Source of the DNA: Heterocephalus glaber
Taxonomy: Eukaryota; Chordata; Mammalia; Rodentia; Bathyergidae
Assembly: GCF_000247695.1 (NCBI RefSeq)
Contig: NW_004624854.1
Location: 2,372,023 to 2,436,022 of the forward strand
Direction: 5' to 3'
Length of the DNA stretch: 64,000 bases
Below, piece by piece: positions 33,191-46,756 of the stretch. The notes under the pieces were generated by a model. It was not told where the DNA came from. It did not search any database and saw only the letters and a list, made by a program, of their open reading frames with translations. Position 1 is the stretch's first letter; every line of letters begins with the position of its first letter. A program made the translations under genes and the position numbers.

Positions 33191-34729
33191 CCACTTTAAT
33201 GGGGGAAAAACAGCCAAAGCTGAAGATGTCAAAAAATTAGCTTTTTTGTTTTTAAATAGAAAAGTTGTTAGTGTACTGGTGCATACGATTTATGAGAATC
33301 AAAACCTTGATATAGTTTCTGTGAAATTTAAACCACATGGTCTCTGAAATCCAGCTCATTCTTCTGTCATACTCATGAGAGTGTGCATTTGATTGTGCAT
33401 CCAGTTGAAGGGTACAGGGCTGGACTGAGACTGTTTCTATACTCTGCCTACTAGGAGAGAGATCTGCAGATAAGGACCAGGTAGGGTTGAAGTGATGGAG
33501 ATACATACGGTGTGAATTTAAAATTTAGTAAAAGACATTGCAAGGAATCTCCCACAAATGAGGGGAAGGCGTGGACAGGGTTAAGGGCGATGCATCTTTT
33601 ACTGTAGTCACTGTTTCCTCAATTTAAATATTGACCACAGCTTTTATCAGACCCATAAAAACCCTCACCCTATTGGGAGAGGCAACATCAACAAATAGAA
33701 GCTGGAAGTTTTAGGAATAGAGCTTGTGATAAAGCAGTCTGAATTAGGCAGCCAGATGACAAAACCAGCCCCTGACAGTTTGCAGAGGGGCTCTTTCTAG
33801 TGGAAAATGTCCAGCGTATGAAGGAAACATTCGAAGGTAGAGAGTGTAAGCTTGATATTTATTTTCTGTAATCACATAATTATCCCTTTGTTATTACTCT
33901 TGTTTCTAGGAATTCTGAACAATTACATAAACTTGTGAAAAGATTCAAATGCCACCGCCACCCACAATACCAGCACTGAATTCTGTGCTTCATATGATTA
34001 CAAGAAAGGCTTTGATAGATTTTGAAAAAGTTGTCTTTGCTCTCCTGCAGAATAAAAATGTTCTAAGAAAAAGATTAAGCCTCAAAATCAAGGTAGAGAC
34101 TTTGTCACCACTCAAGACAGTAGGGGCCTGGGCAAGACCACAGGAAAGGCAAGAGCAGTTCCTGGCACTTGATGAACCTGTGGCCATGGAGCGCACACTT
34201 GGCACAGGTCACGGGGAGCCGGGTTGTATCAGAAAACACTATATCAAATTAAATTAGAAACATTGTGTTTCAAATACCAAGCCTTTCCTGATTCTTTATG
34301 AAAAATTTCTTTTAGAGTTAAGGGATCACAAGAAGGTATTTGCACATTGCTGGTTGAAGAAAAAGTTAAGCGAACAAGGAGTATACGAACTCAGTTTCAA
34401 GCCCCGCCTTCGGCACTTAGCACTAAAATCTTCCACAAATTAACCAAACTATAAAATGAAAATTACAAAATAAATTATTTGTCCCTGTCTTTCTTATAAT
34501 TTCATGGTTAATGCATATTCATAAATGTACACTGCTTTTCCAAATTCAACTATTTAATAATTTTGCCCTTATATGTTTAAGAAGAAAAAAATATCAAACA
34601 TTCAAGATTTTTTTTTATATTATGATAAAAAATTAACTATTGACTCCTCTGAACAAATTTGCCAAGTTACTAATTTTGACTGCATGTTAATTTCTGAAAG
34701 CTTTAATTATTTAAATCATGCATTTGGTC
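33191..34729. other. No recognised element
   Basis: Mixed composition. A 102-codon plus frame (33949-34257) has no domain and is not called. The stretch at 33500-33840 has a texture like an old LTR but no defining ends. Confidence 0.5.
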
Positions 34730-35105
34730 TTCTCAGAAGTGATTCGTCTTAGACTTGATCCAAGCCCTGTATCTTACATCTCTGATATGGTCTCTGTAAT
34801 TCCTGCCCTGAGAGTTTTACTTCCTCTGAGAAATTCACTGACGCTGTGGAGGGAAACTGCAGGCTGCTGCTGGCTCCCTTTGCAGAGCGAATTCTCTTCC
34901 TCAGTCACTACACTCCAGCCATACTGTGTTTTTTAGCTCCTCAGTCTCTTCAAGCTTGCCCCTACTCAGGCTCCTGCATTTTCTCTGGCTATTTCTATAC
35001 TAAATCCTTTTGAAGGAATTGTTTATTCCTTCAAATCATTCAGGGGTCAGTTCATTTACTCTCCAGGGAGACTTGCAAATGATCTAACAGCAAAATAGCA
35101 CAAGG
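34730..35105 (+). mobile_element. L2 3' region
   Basis: 'cttcctcagtcactacactccagccatactgtg', 'agctcctcagtctcttcaagcttgcccctac', 'caggctcctgcattttctctggc', 'ccttcaaatcattcaggggtcagttca', 'ctccagggagactt' follow the L2 order (ccagccacactggcc, aacacgccaagct, cctttgcactgct, ttcaggtctcagctcaa, agagaggcctt). Ancient. Confidence 0.68.
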
Positions 35106-36250
35106 CCTATTATGTATATGAAAAATATTGCAGCTCTAAGGTAAACACTTGGATTTCAGAGGACTGTCTCTTATTCTATTTCTCACTTTCTCTTTCTTGC
35201 TCTCTCTCTGTATATATATACATATACATATATATGTATATATATATATATCTCCAGGATACAATTATAGAAAATTACAATTTTATATTCCCTAAAAGAT
35301 ATAAGAAGATGCTACATCCATAAAAATAGAGCAGTTACAGAGAAAAATCAATTCAAGATAAGGAGTAATTACATGTAAATGAAAAGCATGATTGGTAAAT
35401 GCAAGTTCTTGATTGAAACAGTAAACAGTAGACTGATTAATACCAAAAGCGGAACAACTAAAGTAGAACCCATTTGCTTAGGACTGAGAAACAACATAGG
35501 AAGAAAAAAAAAACCAGGAAGTTAAACTTGTGTTAGTAAAGAACTATCCAAGAGATACCGTTTCTTTGAAGGGGAAGTGGACATGTGAGGACTGGAGCAG
35601 AGGGGATTGTTCAAATGTTAATAGCAGTAGAAGGAAGGTATCTTGATTTAATGCAGGAGTTGAGTTCTCAAGTGACTCTGATCTCCACCCATCCTCAGGT
35701 TTCCAGATGAAGTGATTTGTGCATTCTGTTGAGGAAACCAAGCAGGGCTGAGGATGGGTGGTAATAGCATTGCATCTCATCACCACTCTTACTGGGACAA
35801 GAAGCACGAGTGCGTAAGTCTGAGGTCATGTCTGATTTCTCACTGTTCAAAGAGGGCTAAAAAAGTTCAGACCATTGATTACTGTATCAGGATGTAGCTG
35901 CTGCAGATATTTTCATAACTGGCATTAATGTTTATTTCTACTCTAATTTCATGTAAGACTGGACATTTATAAAAACTGCGATATCTGCCATAGTCAGTGG
36001 GTTGTGGATGAAGTTCCAAATATTTCAAAAATTTATACTACTTCCATATCCTCATAAAATGCTTTCATTCTTCAGTTCAACTGTGTAACAAGATTAACTG
36101 CTTCATCTACTAGTCAAGTGATCATAAACGAAAAAGGAAGAAGAACCAACAACAAACAACAAATACAAAAGAGAATCCTTTACCTGCCATCTCACAGTTT
36201 ATGGAAAATGATGTCTTTCCCAGAACAAGCCCAGAGTTAGATGATTATTA
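35106..36250. other. No recognised element apart from an AT microsatellite
   Basis: Contains the TA-rich repeat at 35203-35252. Nothing else recognised. Confidence 0.5.
35203..35252. repeat. (TA)n / (TACA)n microsatellite
   Basis: gtatatatatacatatacat then atatatgtatatatatatat. It is near-palindromic, since TA-rich halves flank a central ATATAT. Confidence 0.9.
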
Positions 36251-36343
36251 TTATTTTTTTTTTCTTTTCTGTGCTGGAGCTCTAACTCTGAGCCTGGCAC
36301 ATGGTCCTGATGCGCTCTATCAGTGAGTGACACCCCAGCAGCC
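36251..36343 (-). mobile_element. ID-like SINE, diverged
   Basis: On minus: tgggctgctggggtgtcact, ctgatagagcgcatcaggac, catgtgccaggctcagagtt, agagctccagcac, then an A-rich tail (plus-strand t-run at 36251-36263). The agagcgc spacer is of the older ID type. Confidence 0.6.
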
Positions 36344-36559
36344 CACACCCATGGATTCCTGGCTGTACTATCTTGTCATGACTCTAAAATCTCTCTGTCC
36401 TGACTTTGCTGGGTGACCTGAGGCCAGCACCTCCTACATACCTGCCACAGCTGCTGGAGTCGTTTGCTGACACTGGTATTCTCCGTAGGGAAAGAGATAT
36501 CCCTTCTTAGCAGTGTGAAAGCTTTCCCAGCAGCAGCCGGCAGCCTTCCTCTTTCATCC
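36344..36559. other. No recognised element
   Basis: Balanced composition; a short minus frame only. Confidence 0.45.
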
Positions 36560-36960
36560 ACCTGATTGGAGTGGTGTCACCTAGCCGTGGCTAAATAATC
36601 ATCAGTGAGGAGGCGGAGACTGCTGGAGTAGCCTACAACTGATGACAGTTCACCACCAGCTGGAAATCCAGTCCCACAAGGCCAGTTACTGCTACAATTG
36701 TGTAGTTTAAATTAAGAAAGAAAGGGATGGCGGGTGTTGAATAGTCTCCTAACAGCACAGCTGGGCTACTCAAACCTTGAAACTAGTTTAAAAAATAAAT
36801 GACATGTGTAGCTCAAAGCTGCACAGACAAATGGAGTGCCTCGGAAATCGATTGTGCTGCTGCCCAGGAACTGCTGGCTCAATCACAGCTCTGCCAGTTG
36901 AGTGTTGACAAACAATAGCCAGGCTGTGCTTGCTTGGGCCTTCTCTGATGTGACAACATA
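36560..36960. other. Repeat-free stretch, candidate conserved noncoding DNA
   Basis: 400 bases with no repeat signature and balanced composition. Motifs include a SOX-type aacaatag at 36911-36918 beside a forkhead-like tgacaaaca, atcgattg at 36848-36855 and taatcatca at 36595-36603. These are consistent with an enhancer but not proof of one. Confidence 0.3.
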
Positions 36961-37858
36961 TGGCAGCACCACAAGTGATGGTGGACGGGAAATTGCTATT
37001 TATAACCTCAAGTAGAGAGACAGGCTACAGTGCCAGGAGTCGGTGTGTCTCGGCAGCGCAGGTGGCCTCTGCTCTCTGGACAGAAGGCACCATTCAGGGC
37101 AGAAGCAACCTACTGGTTCCACAAGCTGAGTTTTTTCCTCTCTTAGGGTCTGTTTTGAAGTGGAAATGGATGAGGAGGTGGCTGGAGAACAGGATTTATG
37201 TTTCAGAGAGGACCATTCTCTCAGCCAAACAATCATCAGATTGTTGAGAATTTGGAGTGAAGATTTCTTTTATACTAGTAATGTAAAATATTGGCCAAAA
37301 TAGCACATGTACTTACATACGTATGTGTGAGTTTATGTGTACTTGTGCAAATAAATCTGTATATTTATAGAATTCAAAGAGCACTTTGAGGTCATGAAAT
37401 CATTCAGTCCGTTGTCTACAAAGCTCACTACAGCCCTGTGGCTTAGGGTGTGTTAATAATGTGCTCCAGTGTGTGAAAATTGGCCTTTAACTTCTTTCAT
37501 ATGTATATTTGCCTTGAGTTATCACATACATAATTTGATACAACTTGTAGGGTCCTGAACTTTTTATTGCCTCTTGATTGATTCATTACTGAAGTAGGCT
37601 ATGGACTTATCTTATTTGTACTCATGTGTATGGCATAATTCAAGTTGACATGTACAAAGTACATGTGTAATATTAATGTGGCCTATTCTGGGAAGAACTT
37701 TTCTGCCCAAAATAACTTTCATTTAAATTCCAATCTGTGGTTTTATTGTTTCTGTTTTCACCTACCAATGTATGAGCCTTAGGCACCATAGTATTGCCAG
37801 TTAGAGTAAATAAAGAATGTGAGGTCAGACAGGTCGAATTCAAATCTGACTTTGTGAC
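36961..37858. other. No recognised element
   Basis: Two overlapping opposite frames at about 36960-37247 are chance openings. The rest is AT-rich. Confidence 0.5.
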
Positions 37859-38275
37859 TGTATCGGTCAGCTCTCTGTCACTATAATGAAACACTGGAAG
37901 CAATCAAGAAAGGAGATAAAGAAAAAGGGGTTGTTTTTGCTCAGTTTTAGAAGTCTGAGCTCAAGATCAAATGACCCCATTCCTCGGGCCTTTCATAATG
38001 GGTATGTGTGGGAATGCGGTCTGCTCAATTCAAGACCCAGCATGCAGAGGAAAAGTGAGCAAGCTCCCCTAGTCCTCCTTGGGGGTCAGTCTCCAGGGTC
38101 CTAAGAACTGGGACAGCCACCCACATTTCAAGGGCCCCTCCTCTCTTAAAGATGCCACCCTGGAGACCGTCTCTAATGATGGGCCCTTAGCATCCACTCA
38201 TCCAAGCCCACAGCCGTCTCTTCCGAGAGATGCAGCTGGAACTTTGACTTCAGTTTTCATTTCTGGAAAGTAGAC
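37859..38275 (-). mobile_element. MaLR LTR (ORR1-like), near complete
   Basis: The plus strand begins tgtatcggtcagctctctgt, then 'cactataatgaaacactgg', 'aggggttgtttttgctcagttttagaag', 'gagctcaagatc', the inverse of a MaLR 3' end. It ends around 'cattttcatttctggaaagtagaca'. A GC-rich middle part opens frames at 37886-38273 that are not genes. Confidence 0.78.
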
Positions 38276-41200
38276 ATATTACTAAAACCTCAAATAATAG
38301 TTCTGTGATTGCAGCCATATCATGCAAGTAATGTAAAAATGTTAGATATAGCATTCTCTTTTAGTTTTATAATTATCTAAGAACATAAGCTAATGTTGTT
38401 GCTTTTCTTCATACCGAGGACTTTGCTAAAGAGACTTAAAGGATCAGTGTTTTATGCCAGTCCTAGTTCTGCAATTACCATGTCCAACCACAGGATGATT
38501 AAATGTCAGCAGTAATTAAGGGTTGACCGAAAAACACTCTGTACACATTGTTTGAATAATTCAACCACTGTTCACTTTTCTAAGATACACAATCAAGTCA
38601 GTGTATCCATTCTCAGAGCCTGAGGTTGGATAACATTCCACAAAAGGGTGAAATTCTCCACCTTGGAGGCAAAACATTAGCTGTAGTGTGCCTGATGGTC
38701 ACTCGTCGTTTTATTAGTGAGGGTCATATTAACTTTTGATCAGCACAACTCTTCTCCCAGAGGCTCGGTGGGTCAGCATTATAGGAACTTTGACTGTGAA
38801 GCCTGGAGAAGTCTATGTGTCATGCTGTTCATGGTATGGAAGCAGGCTTTCAAAAAAGGAAACTTTATTAACATAAAATATGTAAAAGGACGTGGGGTTT
38901 TTATTCTCATTCAGTCTGAGGAAGGGACAAAGATAGGAAGAGTAAAGCCAAAGGGTTCTGGAGCCAGTAGTAAGAAAGGGGAGGTTGAGGCTCAGCCCAC
39001 TGTTCTGCGCATGCTCCATTAGGCTGCCAGAGCAGCGGGGCATCCCTGAAGGTGGTTACAGATTGACATCAGGACGTGGAGTGAGATTCGTCTTCAGGCA
39101 CCAAGATGGGATGCAAAATTTCCTTGATTATGTTCTGCAAGTCTGCTATGTTCACAGTAGGAAGGTGACACAAACAGAGAAAAACCCACATCGTAGATAA
39201 AAAAGAAAGTAAGTTCCTAATTGTTGCCTGTCACGTAAAGCCAACAGAATAAAAATGAAAAAATTATATTTTTGTTACACCACTTGATAATATATTTGCC
39301 ATATATTTATTGAGATTTCCAAGCTTAAGATGTAAAACAAAACAAAAAATCCATTGCCTCTGTGAAAAATAATATTATGTAGTAATTAAAATAGGTTAAC
39401 CACTATGAAAATATTGACTATGTCTGTTAAACTTTTTAAAACATTCTACATACAGAAGAAGAGCAGCAAAATGAAACCTCCCATCTTTACAATAGGTATA
39501 AACAATTATAAAACAAATTTTACTTGGTTTGGGTAAGGATTTGTTTTTTTTCTTTATTTCTTTCTTAAGATTTATGCTTTCCTATTTTCTTTTTATTGAA
39601 ATGGCTTGAATTAGCTACTTCAAGTTTTCATAGAAACTTACAGAAAATAGTATTAAAAATACCTAACTGATCAGGAAATTGCTTTGCTTCACATTTAGTA
39701 AAGGACAAAGTAAGTATTAAAAGTCACACTGATAAAACTCGATTTTGATTCTGTTTAATACACATAAAGTTTCCTGATTCTTCATAGAATATATATTTGA
39801 CATATTTTCTAGAAGAAAAAGAAAAAAGTATCTGACTTAAAATAGCACTTGGACGAAACTGTCTATATGATCCCAAAGTATTTTGACAGTTTTTAGTTTA
39901 GCTACTATTTCTGAGTGACATTATTTACTTAGAAATCAGTACAAGTGGGGTGAAAAAATTATTTACTCTCTAAGAATGTCCTGTCCTTGAGAATGAAAAG
40001 TAGCTATTATAAGGGAATATTTGACAGGAGCAGTTGAAATCAGTGAAGTATAGTTCATGGATATACAGTAGATGTTTTGTGAAGTCAATGGTCATAACTT
40101 TTTTATGCATTGTTATGTAAATTAGACCAAAAATTAACAGCATGGAGAAGTATATATAATATATAATATATACATATATTCTTATAAAAGAGTCTAAATC
40201 AGAGGGAAATCATTGTATTTCAATTTTTTCCTTTATACTTAACAGTAAATTCTTGTTCTTAAACTGGAGTCATTTAAATATCACCATCAAAATAGTTCCT
40301 AATGGCATTAAGATAGAAATGAATTATTTAAGTTCATTTCATGCTGAGAAATGGACCAGAAACTTTTGAATAAAATTAACATGCCACAAAGTCTCACAGA
40401 TGGTTCCAAGTTATTTGTATAAATGCTAAACTTTGTGTCTAATTTCATATACTTGTGTTGCAACTGTGCTTCAGGCGAGCACAAATAATAGTATTTTATT
40501 GGCCAACTCAGTTCAATCGGCTTATCATTTTAAAATACTAATACATAATTTATTTACCCCTTTTTCCAAAGTTAACCTTTTTTGCCTTCGATATATTTTC
40601 ATAATAAAATTCGCTTTATCATCTATGTGAGTTAAAGCATTTCAATTTAGCCCATGTATTTTCTTAAAACTGACAGATAGCTATAAATCTCTCATCTTCA
40701 AAATCTAATCTATTCACTTAAAGCTTTAGTTTTTACTTTTACTTTTACTTTTACCAAGAAATCTTGGAGTCATTAAGAATTGCCATGATATACACATTTT
40801 AAGATATGATTCTTATTGTTATTTCTCCAAATTCTTGAATCTAATTTCTCATACAACTTTACACATGAAGTCAAGTTATTTGCTTACACCGTGTAGAAGA
40901 TGCCACTGTGCATCATGAAACATTGCTCTGGGTGTCACTGTCGGCCTGGAATTGTTCACCAGACTTGAGATCTGTGGTATACTCAACCCAGAAGAAGAAC
41001 AAAGAAAAGTTACACCACAGTGTTCTAAGTGGTTGTTCAAATGTTCTTTCAGGGAGGAAGATCATTTTAGTTCTCTAGGACAGTGACATAACATGATAAT
41101 GATACCTGTGGGACATGTGTTCGAGAGGTCATCCCACAGTAGGGAGGATTCCTGAGAATTCTATGTGCAGGAGAGAAAAGAATTTCACTTTAACATTGCC

Positions 41201-41516
41201 TAAAGTGCAAAGAGTGGCCCTCATTTCAGTAACTGCAACACCTGCGTGTCTCTGCAGCTTACCATGGACCCAAGAGGTTGGGTGTGGCCAGCAGAACAGA
41301 GCAGAGCAGAAGTGAGGTTGTTTTCAGGTAGCCTTCATTTCTAAAACCAGTAACAAATAGGCTAATTTAGAGTCTGATAGATAAATACTGCAGTGTGCCT
41401 AACTCACAAATGATTCGAAGTTTTGCTTTGCCTCATGTGGTTTCCATAAAGAGAGACCAAAGGCAAATGGTCATAGGATTCCCCCTCCCCATGGTCCCAA
41501 GGATCAAAATATCCCA
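38276..41516. other. AT-rich sequence, no recognised element
   Basis: 3.2 kb with no named repeat. A 101-codon frame at 38717-39022 lies in a slightly GC-richer patch (38690-39190) and shows no domain. A short (TTTTAC)n tract is at 40731-40755 and a TA-rich patch at 40150-40185. Confidence 0.5.
40731..40755 (+). repeat. (TTTTAC)n short tandem repeat
   Basis: About four units of ttttac. Confidence 0.9.
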
Positions 41517-41647
41517 CACTTTTTTATTTTTGTTTTTGATGCAAGATATTCCTAAATTGTGCAGGGAAAACTCAAAATGTTCCATCCTCCTGCCTCAGCC
41601 TCCCTGAATGCTGTGATTACAGGCACATGCCACTGTGCCTGACTTCC
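41517..41647 (-). mobile_element. B1 SINE
   Basis: On minus: aagtcaggcacagtggcatg, tgcctgtaatcacagcattc, agggaggctgaggcaggagg, atggaacattttgagttttc, then a diverged second half and an A-rich tail (plus-strand cttttttatttttg). Box A and box B of the 7SL-type promoter are partly preserved. Confidence 0.88.
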
Positions 41648-43710
41648 AGTTAAACTTTTAACACCATGTAAATAGGCTGTTCATCAAGAATGTTCTAAAA
41701 TTGCAAGCTGACATAAAGCCTGAGTTATTTCTGTTGAAACTCATTTTATATAGGCCTCATGTAGCACTAAATAAAACTAGCACTCAATTTTCCAACTGCT
41801 TCTGCTAATGTATTGCTTAGGTTAGAATCCTCTCGATGATTGCTGCTCATCTTAGCTTATTTTATGAACATTCAAATAACATGCTTCCTTTAGAGGAGAG
41901 ACTTTTCTCTGTCAGTCTGTGGCCTACATTTGCACTTCATTTTCTATATTTTACATCTCTGATCTGATTTTTATAAGCGGGTATGCACCCTGAGGGACAT
42001 CCATATTATAAAAAAAGTGTTTGATATATCCACAAATTCTTCACTTCTCATTATTATTTAATTAACATATTTGTACAGGAATATTGATATCTTCTACAAA
42101 TTACATTTTATAAAGTGAGATACAAGTTGGGCTGGATATATTGATTCTTTTTCTCTACACTAGTGATCCCTGTGTTTTAAAGTCTATAAATGTAAATTCA
42201 CTAAAGAAACTCAGATGAGCATTCCAAGGCTTGCTTTCCAATATGCTGATTTATTGGAGACAGGTAAACAACCAGGATTTTTAAATTTTATCAATCACAC
42301 AAAGTAATTCTGTTTATCATAGTCATTCTCTAGCCATACTTTAAGAAAGACTACTTTATAACTTATAGGCAGTGGTATTTGGAAAGATGAAAGATGTAAT
42401 AATTTAAATGTTTGTTTTAAGAAAACATTGTACAAGATTGCCTAATTGTTAAATAATATAAATAAAGAAAATAATTCCTGTACAACAAAAGATTTTGCAT
42501 TCAGTAATTTATAAATTTACAAGTTAATTTAATGGTTGTTTAGTGATAACTAGCTCTTTCACACGGCTTTGGGTAACTACATATTGATGAATGAATAATG
42601 ATTATATAAATGTGTTTGTACTGAGGGGAAAATTGAAAACAATTAGCTTCAATTAGAAGCTAAATTAGAAACCAATTTAGGTAGGAAAATGACAGTTTGG
42701 GCTATGTATAGTTCTATCATTGCCATTGCTGTTTTTGAACTTCGAAAAATTCCAGATGGAGAACAAATAACTACATATTGTCGTGCTTATTACTAGCCTT
42801 GCTATGTTCATTACACGGGATTCGTCATAAGCTTAGCCATGGTCCAGAGACGTGCGGTCACTGTACTTTACTCTCCTCTAAGGGTAACTCCTCATTTGTT
42901 AAAATGGCACACAGTGAGTATTTATCACATAAGTGTAGGGGAACTGTAAGACACAAGGCTCCACTTCAAGACAGGAATTGAGTCTTCTCACAGTCTAAGA
43001 ACCTTTGACTCTGTCCTCTTGCCTGACCACAACATTAACTAGTTTTCTTTGGGGGTTTGCATCCCTCAGGATTTAATCAGGAAAACAGACTCAGCTTTCC
43101 AGTGTTTGTTAAAGAGACAGACATGTGCAGGAAATTGGTGACACAGTCACGGCAAACTACTGCACTCCAGGGATGCTCTCACCCAGCCTCCCCAGCAGGT
43201 GAGATTCAGAGATTGCAGGCCTGCCGCTACCTCTGCTGCACCAAGTGTCTTGAAATTAAGTGCACAGGATCCAAACAAGAGACCAGCTACTCTGAGTACA
43301 TAGGAAAGAATAGGGTGAAGTCTGAGGACAAAAGATCCAGGACTACACTAAACTCCTTCTCACTAGGTAGATGGCTCTCCTTCTGCTGACTCCTTTGTAA
43401 AACACCAGACTTAGGCTGACATAAAAGTACAGTTGCTCTCTCCTTAGGGATGTATTTTTTAAAAAATTTAGAAAAATAATTTATGAACTAAATCATCAGT
43501 GTTCTTTCCTCTTAATGACATAATGATGAGTAGAAATATTAACTCACATCATCTAATGGTGATCTCACGGTACTCAAGGTATTTCTGTTCTCTTGCATAA
43601 GGGTATTAAAGAAAAGGGAATGATGACTTCTCATGAAGCCATTCAGGAACATCAGAGAATATACCTGAAGTGTTTTTATATCTTGGCAAAGATGACTAAG
43701 GACAGACAAG
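41648..43710. other. AT-rich sequence, no recognised element
   Basis: The frame at 43057-43389 (110 codons) sits in 'ggatttaatcaggaaaacaga'-type sequence that resembles a common old repeat end, but I could not name it. The rest is AT-rich. Confidence 0.45.
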
Positions 43711-43713
43711 GTA

Positions 43714-43760
<47 letters not shown>
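43711..43760 (+). repeat. Compound (GT)n(AT)n microsatellite
   Basis: About 14 GT units run directly into about 10 AT units without interruption, so it is probably polymorphic. Confidence 0.97.
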
Positions 43761-44419
43761 CAGCAATAGGGAATATTGAAATAGGCATAGACTGATAGAC
43801 TGAACTGGTCTGCATTTAAACAGAGACTGAAGCTTCCTAGAAGCCGAAGTGCGTAAGGGAAGGCAATGAAGTGCACAAAAGGCAGAATGGAACATGTGAA
43901 TGTCCATCTGCACTTGTTAAACTGGTGCTGATGGCAGGAGAAAGTCACCAGTTCAAGGAAGGGCAAGGTGCCCATAGACCTTAGGTCATTGCCTCCCACA
44001 GGGATCAGAACCAACGTATGTGTTTCAAAGTGATGATGCTTGAGTCCTCCAGTGAACTGTTTTGGATGGCAGATTCATATCTCCAATGGTGGGGAAAGAA
44101 TCACTAATTTCAAAGTTCCTACAGGAACTTCATTCTAAAGGAAATTCAGGGACAATCTAACTACTATCAGGAACAAAGAGTAAATCCTCCTGTAAGACAT
44201 GTTAGGGACCTGGGGTCAATGTAGACACGTGGCTCCAGGGAGCTAGAAAGCACACTGTAGATTGGCCACATTTCCTCTGGGAATTCTACGGTTCTTACCA
44301 GCTCCTAAATTCCATGCTTTTTGCTGTTGTAGTGCTGTAATAAACCTGGGAGAATGGATAGCTGCTGCACATTCTTACTTCATTTCATTCTTACCTCTGG
44401 GTTTATAGATAGAAATGGA
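43761..44419. other. No recognised element
   Basis: No motif recognised. Confidence 0.5.
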
Positions 44420-44895
44420 AGAATTAAAAACTTATATCCTAAAACTGTTATACTGCTAGAGGAAAACATTGGTAAAATGCTCTCAAAATTGGCTTGGCGA
44501 AGAGTTTTTGGATATGATTTCAGTATTACTGCAACAAAAGTGATTTGCAGATAAACGAGACAGCATCCAACCATAAAGCTTCCACAGAGCAAAGGAAGCA
44601 ATCAGAAGGACAGAGACAACAGGGAGAGAGCATTTCAAGCTATATAACTGACAATGGACTAGTATTCAAAATATATAAAGAACTGCAAAAAACTTAATGG
44701 TGAAAACACAAAACCATAAAAAAAAAACCCAAACACCAAAATCTGACCCAATTAAAAAGTGAGCAATAGACTTAAATAGACATTTGTCAAATACAAATGG
44801 CTAATAGCTATATTATGAAAGTAGTAATTCAACATTACTAGTTATTATGAAAATGTAAATTAAAACCACAGTAAGCTATGTCCTCACACTCTGTG
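44420..44895 (+). mobile_element. L1 ORF2 C-terminal region fragment (L1M)
   Basis: Colinear with L1 ORF2: 'ctgctagaggaaaacattggtaaaatgctc', 'gcaacaaaagtgatttgcag', 'ataaagcttccacagagcaaaggaagcaatca', 'agctatataactgacaatggactagtattcaaaatatataaagaactgc', 'ccaattaaaaagtgagcaatagacttaaatagacatttgtc', 'catggctaatagc...', 'attaaaaccacagtaagctatg'. The reading frame is lost. It stops where the piece at 24.98 kb begins in L1 coordinates. Confidence 0.88.
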
Positions 44896-46756
44896 ACCTT
44901 CAGGTAGGTTGTGGAGGCTCCAGACTGAGCAGCAGAGTCAATCAGGGACCAGGCTGTTTGTGAAGCAACAGGAGCAGAGTGTAGTGGAAGAACAGTTCTG
45001 GAAATATCACCGAGTTTCCATCAGTGCTCAGATTTAATCACGCTGCCAGGCTTGCTTTCCCACTGATGGAGGATGAGCTGCCTTTTTTCATTAAGGTTAC
45101 CAGGATTGATTGGAACAAAAAATATTTCAGAAAAGTCCTGCAAGTTTGCTATAGGATGGAGCCAATTTAAAGAGTCACTTTCCTAGTGACATACATGACC
45201 TTCCCAATTCCCTTTAGCCAAAAACTAAACTAAACTAAAATTCAGAGCATATAAAGCTTGAGCTGACAAAGTCATTGTTCTATTTTCTAGTTTCAAAGCT
45301 GCTTTATGAAACATATAAGGGATAAATGTTGCTGTAAGAAATCCACATTTCTGTGTGTTTCTTCTAGAAATATTTGTGTAGACATTTTCATAAAAATCCA
45401 GGTATATTTAAAAACTGTAGTGATACAATAATTTATAAGTGTATTTAAGAACAAAGACAATTACTACAAATAAGATGAAAATGAGGATCGTTCTTGCCTA
45501 AGAAAGTGTGTATCTGAGCATTTTACTGGAACTGAAGCTACTGATTTAAATGCATTTTAAGAAAATACTTAAAGTATATCAAAAAGAAAAAACTTCAAAA
45601 TACATGAATTTAATATTCCTGTTTTAACAAAGACAAAAATTAAGACATTTAATGGATTTATGTGTGTAGAGCAAGACTTGATATATCTATTCTCTATCAA
45701 GTGTACAAAATTTCTTGCTTCGACAAATATAATATATTAATTTAAATAGATTTCTGTCTCAATATTCTACAGGAAAATGTATTCTTAATAATGTGTCATT
45801 TTTATTTCATTCCTTGTTGCTGAAAGCATTTGTGTTTGTAGGTTCAATCACACATATACATCTCAGCATGCTAGATAATAATTACCTAGTCTCTCATCTA
45901 ATTATTTTTAGAAATACTTGTAATGTTCTAAGAAAAATAATGCCCAAATTGAGAGTATCAATAAAGAAAAGGACTATTGCTTTTTCAAAGCCTAGAAAAT
46001 GCACAAATATTTTTTAGCAGTAAAATGCAATTAAGAAGAAATTTTTCGTTACATCAGAACATTGCAAAATGTTATGAATAAGGATTGTCAAAGCACACTT
46101 TGGAATACATTCAAAGAATTAATGCCAGAGTGATCAATTTGACTGATTGCATAATTAGCAATGGAAAATCAAAATGGCAAAATGCATATACTTTTTGATA
46201 TTGAGAGGATGTTTTTGTTCCTTCAAACTGCTAGCAAGTAAACCAATTGAAAGTAATGGTAATTTACCTGATTTGTCACAAAATTTATATCTTATCTAAA
46301 TTTTAGTCTGAATGTAAGATATGAATGTTTGCTGCAAATATAGAAGTCTATCCAACTATGAAAAAAAATTAGCTTTACAATTTTTATATATACTTACACA
46401 ATAGTAAGTAAAAGTGGCTTTCTCTATCAGTTACCCAAGCACCCTGCTCTGAGAGTTCCAGAGGAGTGTTAACCAGTTGCTAACCCACAGTATCCTAAGG
46501 AGATAACTAGGTTTGCTTTATTCTTCTTTCAATGCTTTGTACCCTGTCTGTTTGATACTAGTAATCTGAAACAGTTCCTTTTATTTTCCTCTAACACGGA
46601 AGCTTGCAGTACCTAAAATGAATGCAAAATTTAGTTCATTAGAAAATTTAAATCTAGTAAGATATTTAGGAAATCATATGGTTGAATTTTACAATGTTTT
46701 AAAACTTCACTACGTTTTGTATGTAATATTTTAGCTAGGATTGTGATACAAAGTTG
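44896..46756. other. AT-rich sequence, no recognised element
   Basis: Nothing recognised. Confidence 0.55.

Noticed and set aside
33949..34257. Plus-strand 102-codon frame
   Set aside because: No recognisable family, no conserved motif and no splice or promoter context.
34385..34425. tRNA box B-like 'gtttcaagcccc'
   Set aside because: No box A at the right distance and no SINE tail.
42778..42981. Frame with a signal-peptide-like start
   Set aside because: It has a short hydrophobic run only, and the rest lacks any pattern; such starts are common in T-rich DNA.
43057..43389. Plus-strand 110-codon frame rich in Cys and Arg
   Set aside because: Sequence texture resembles an old dispersed repeat, and no domain is visible.
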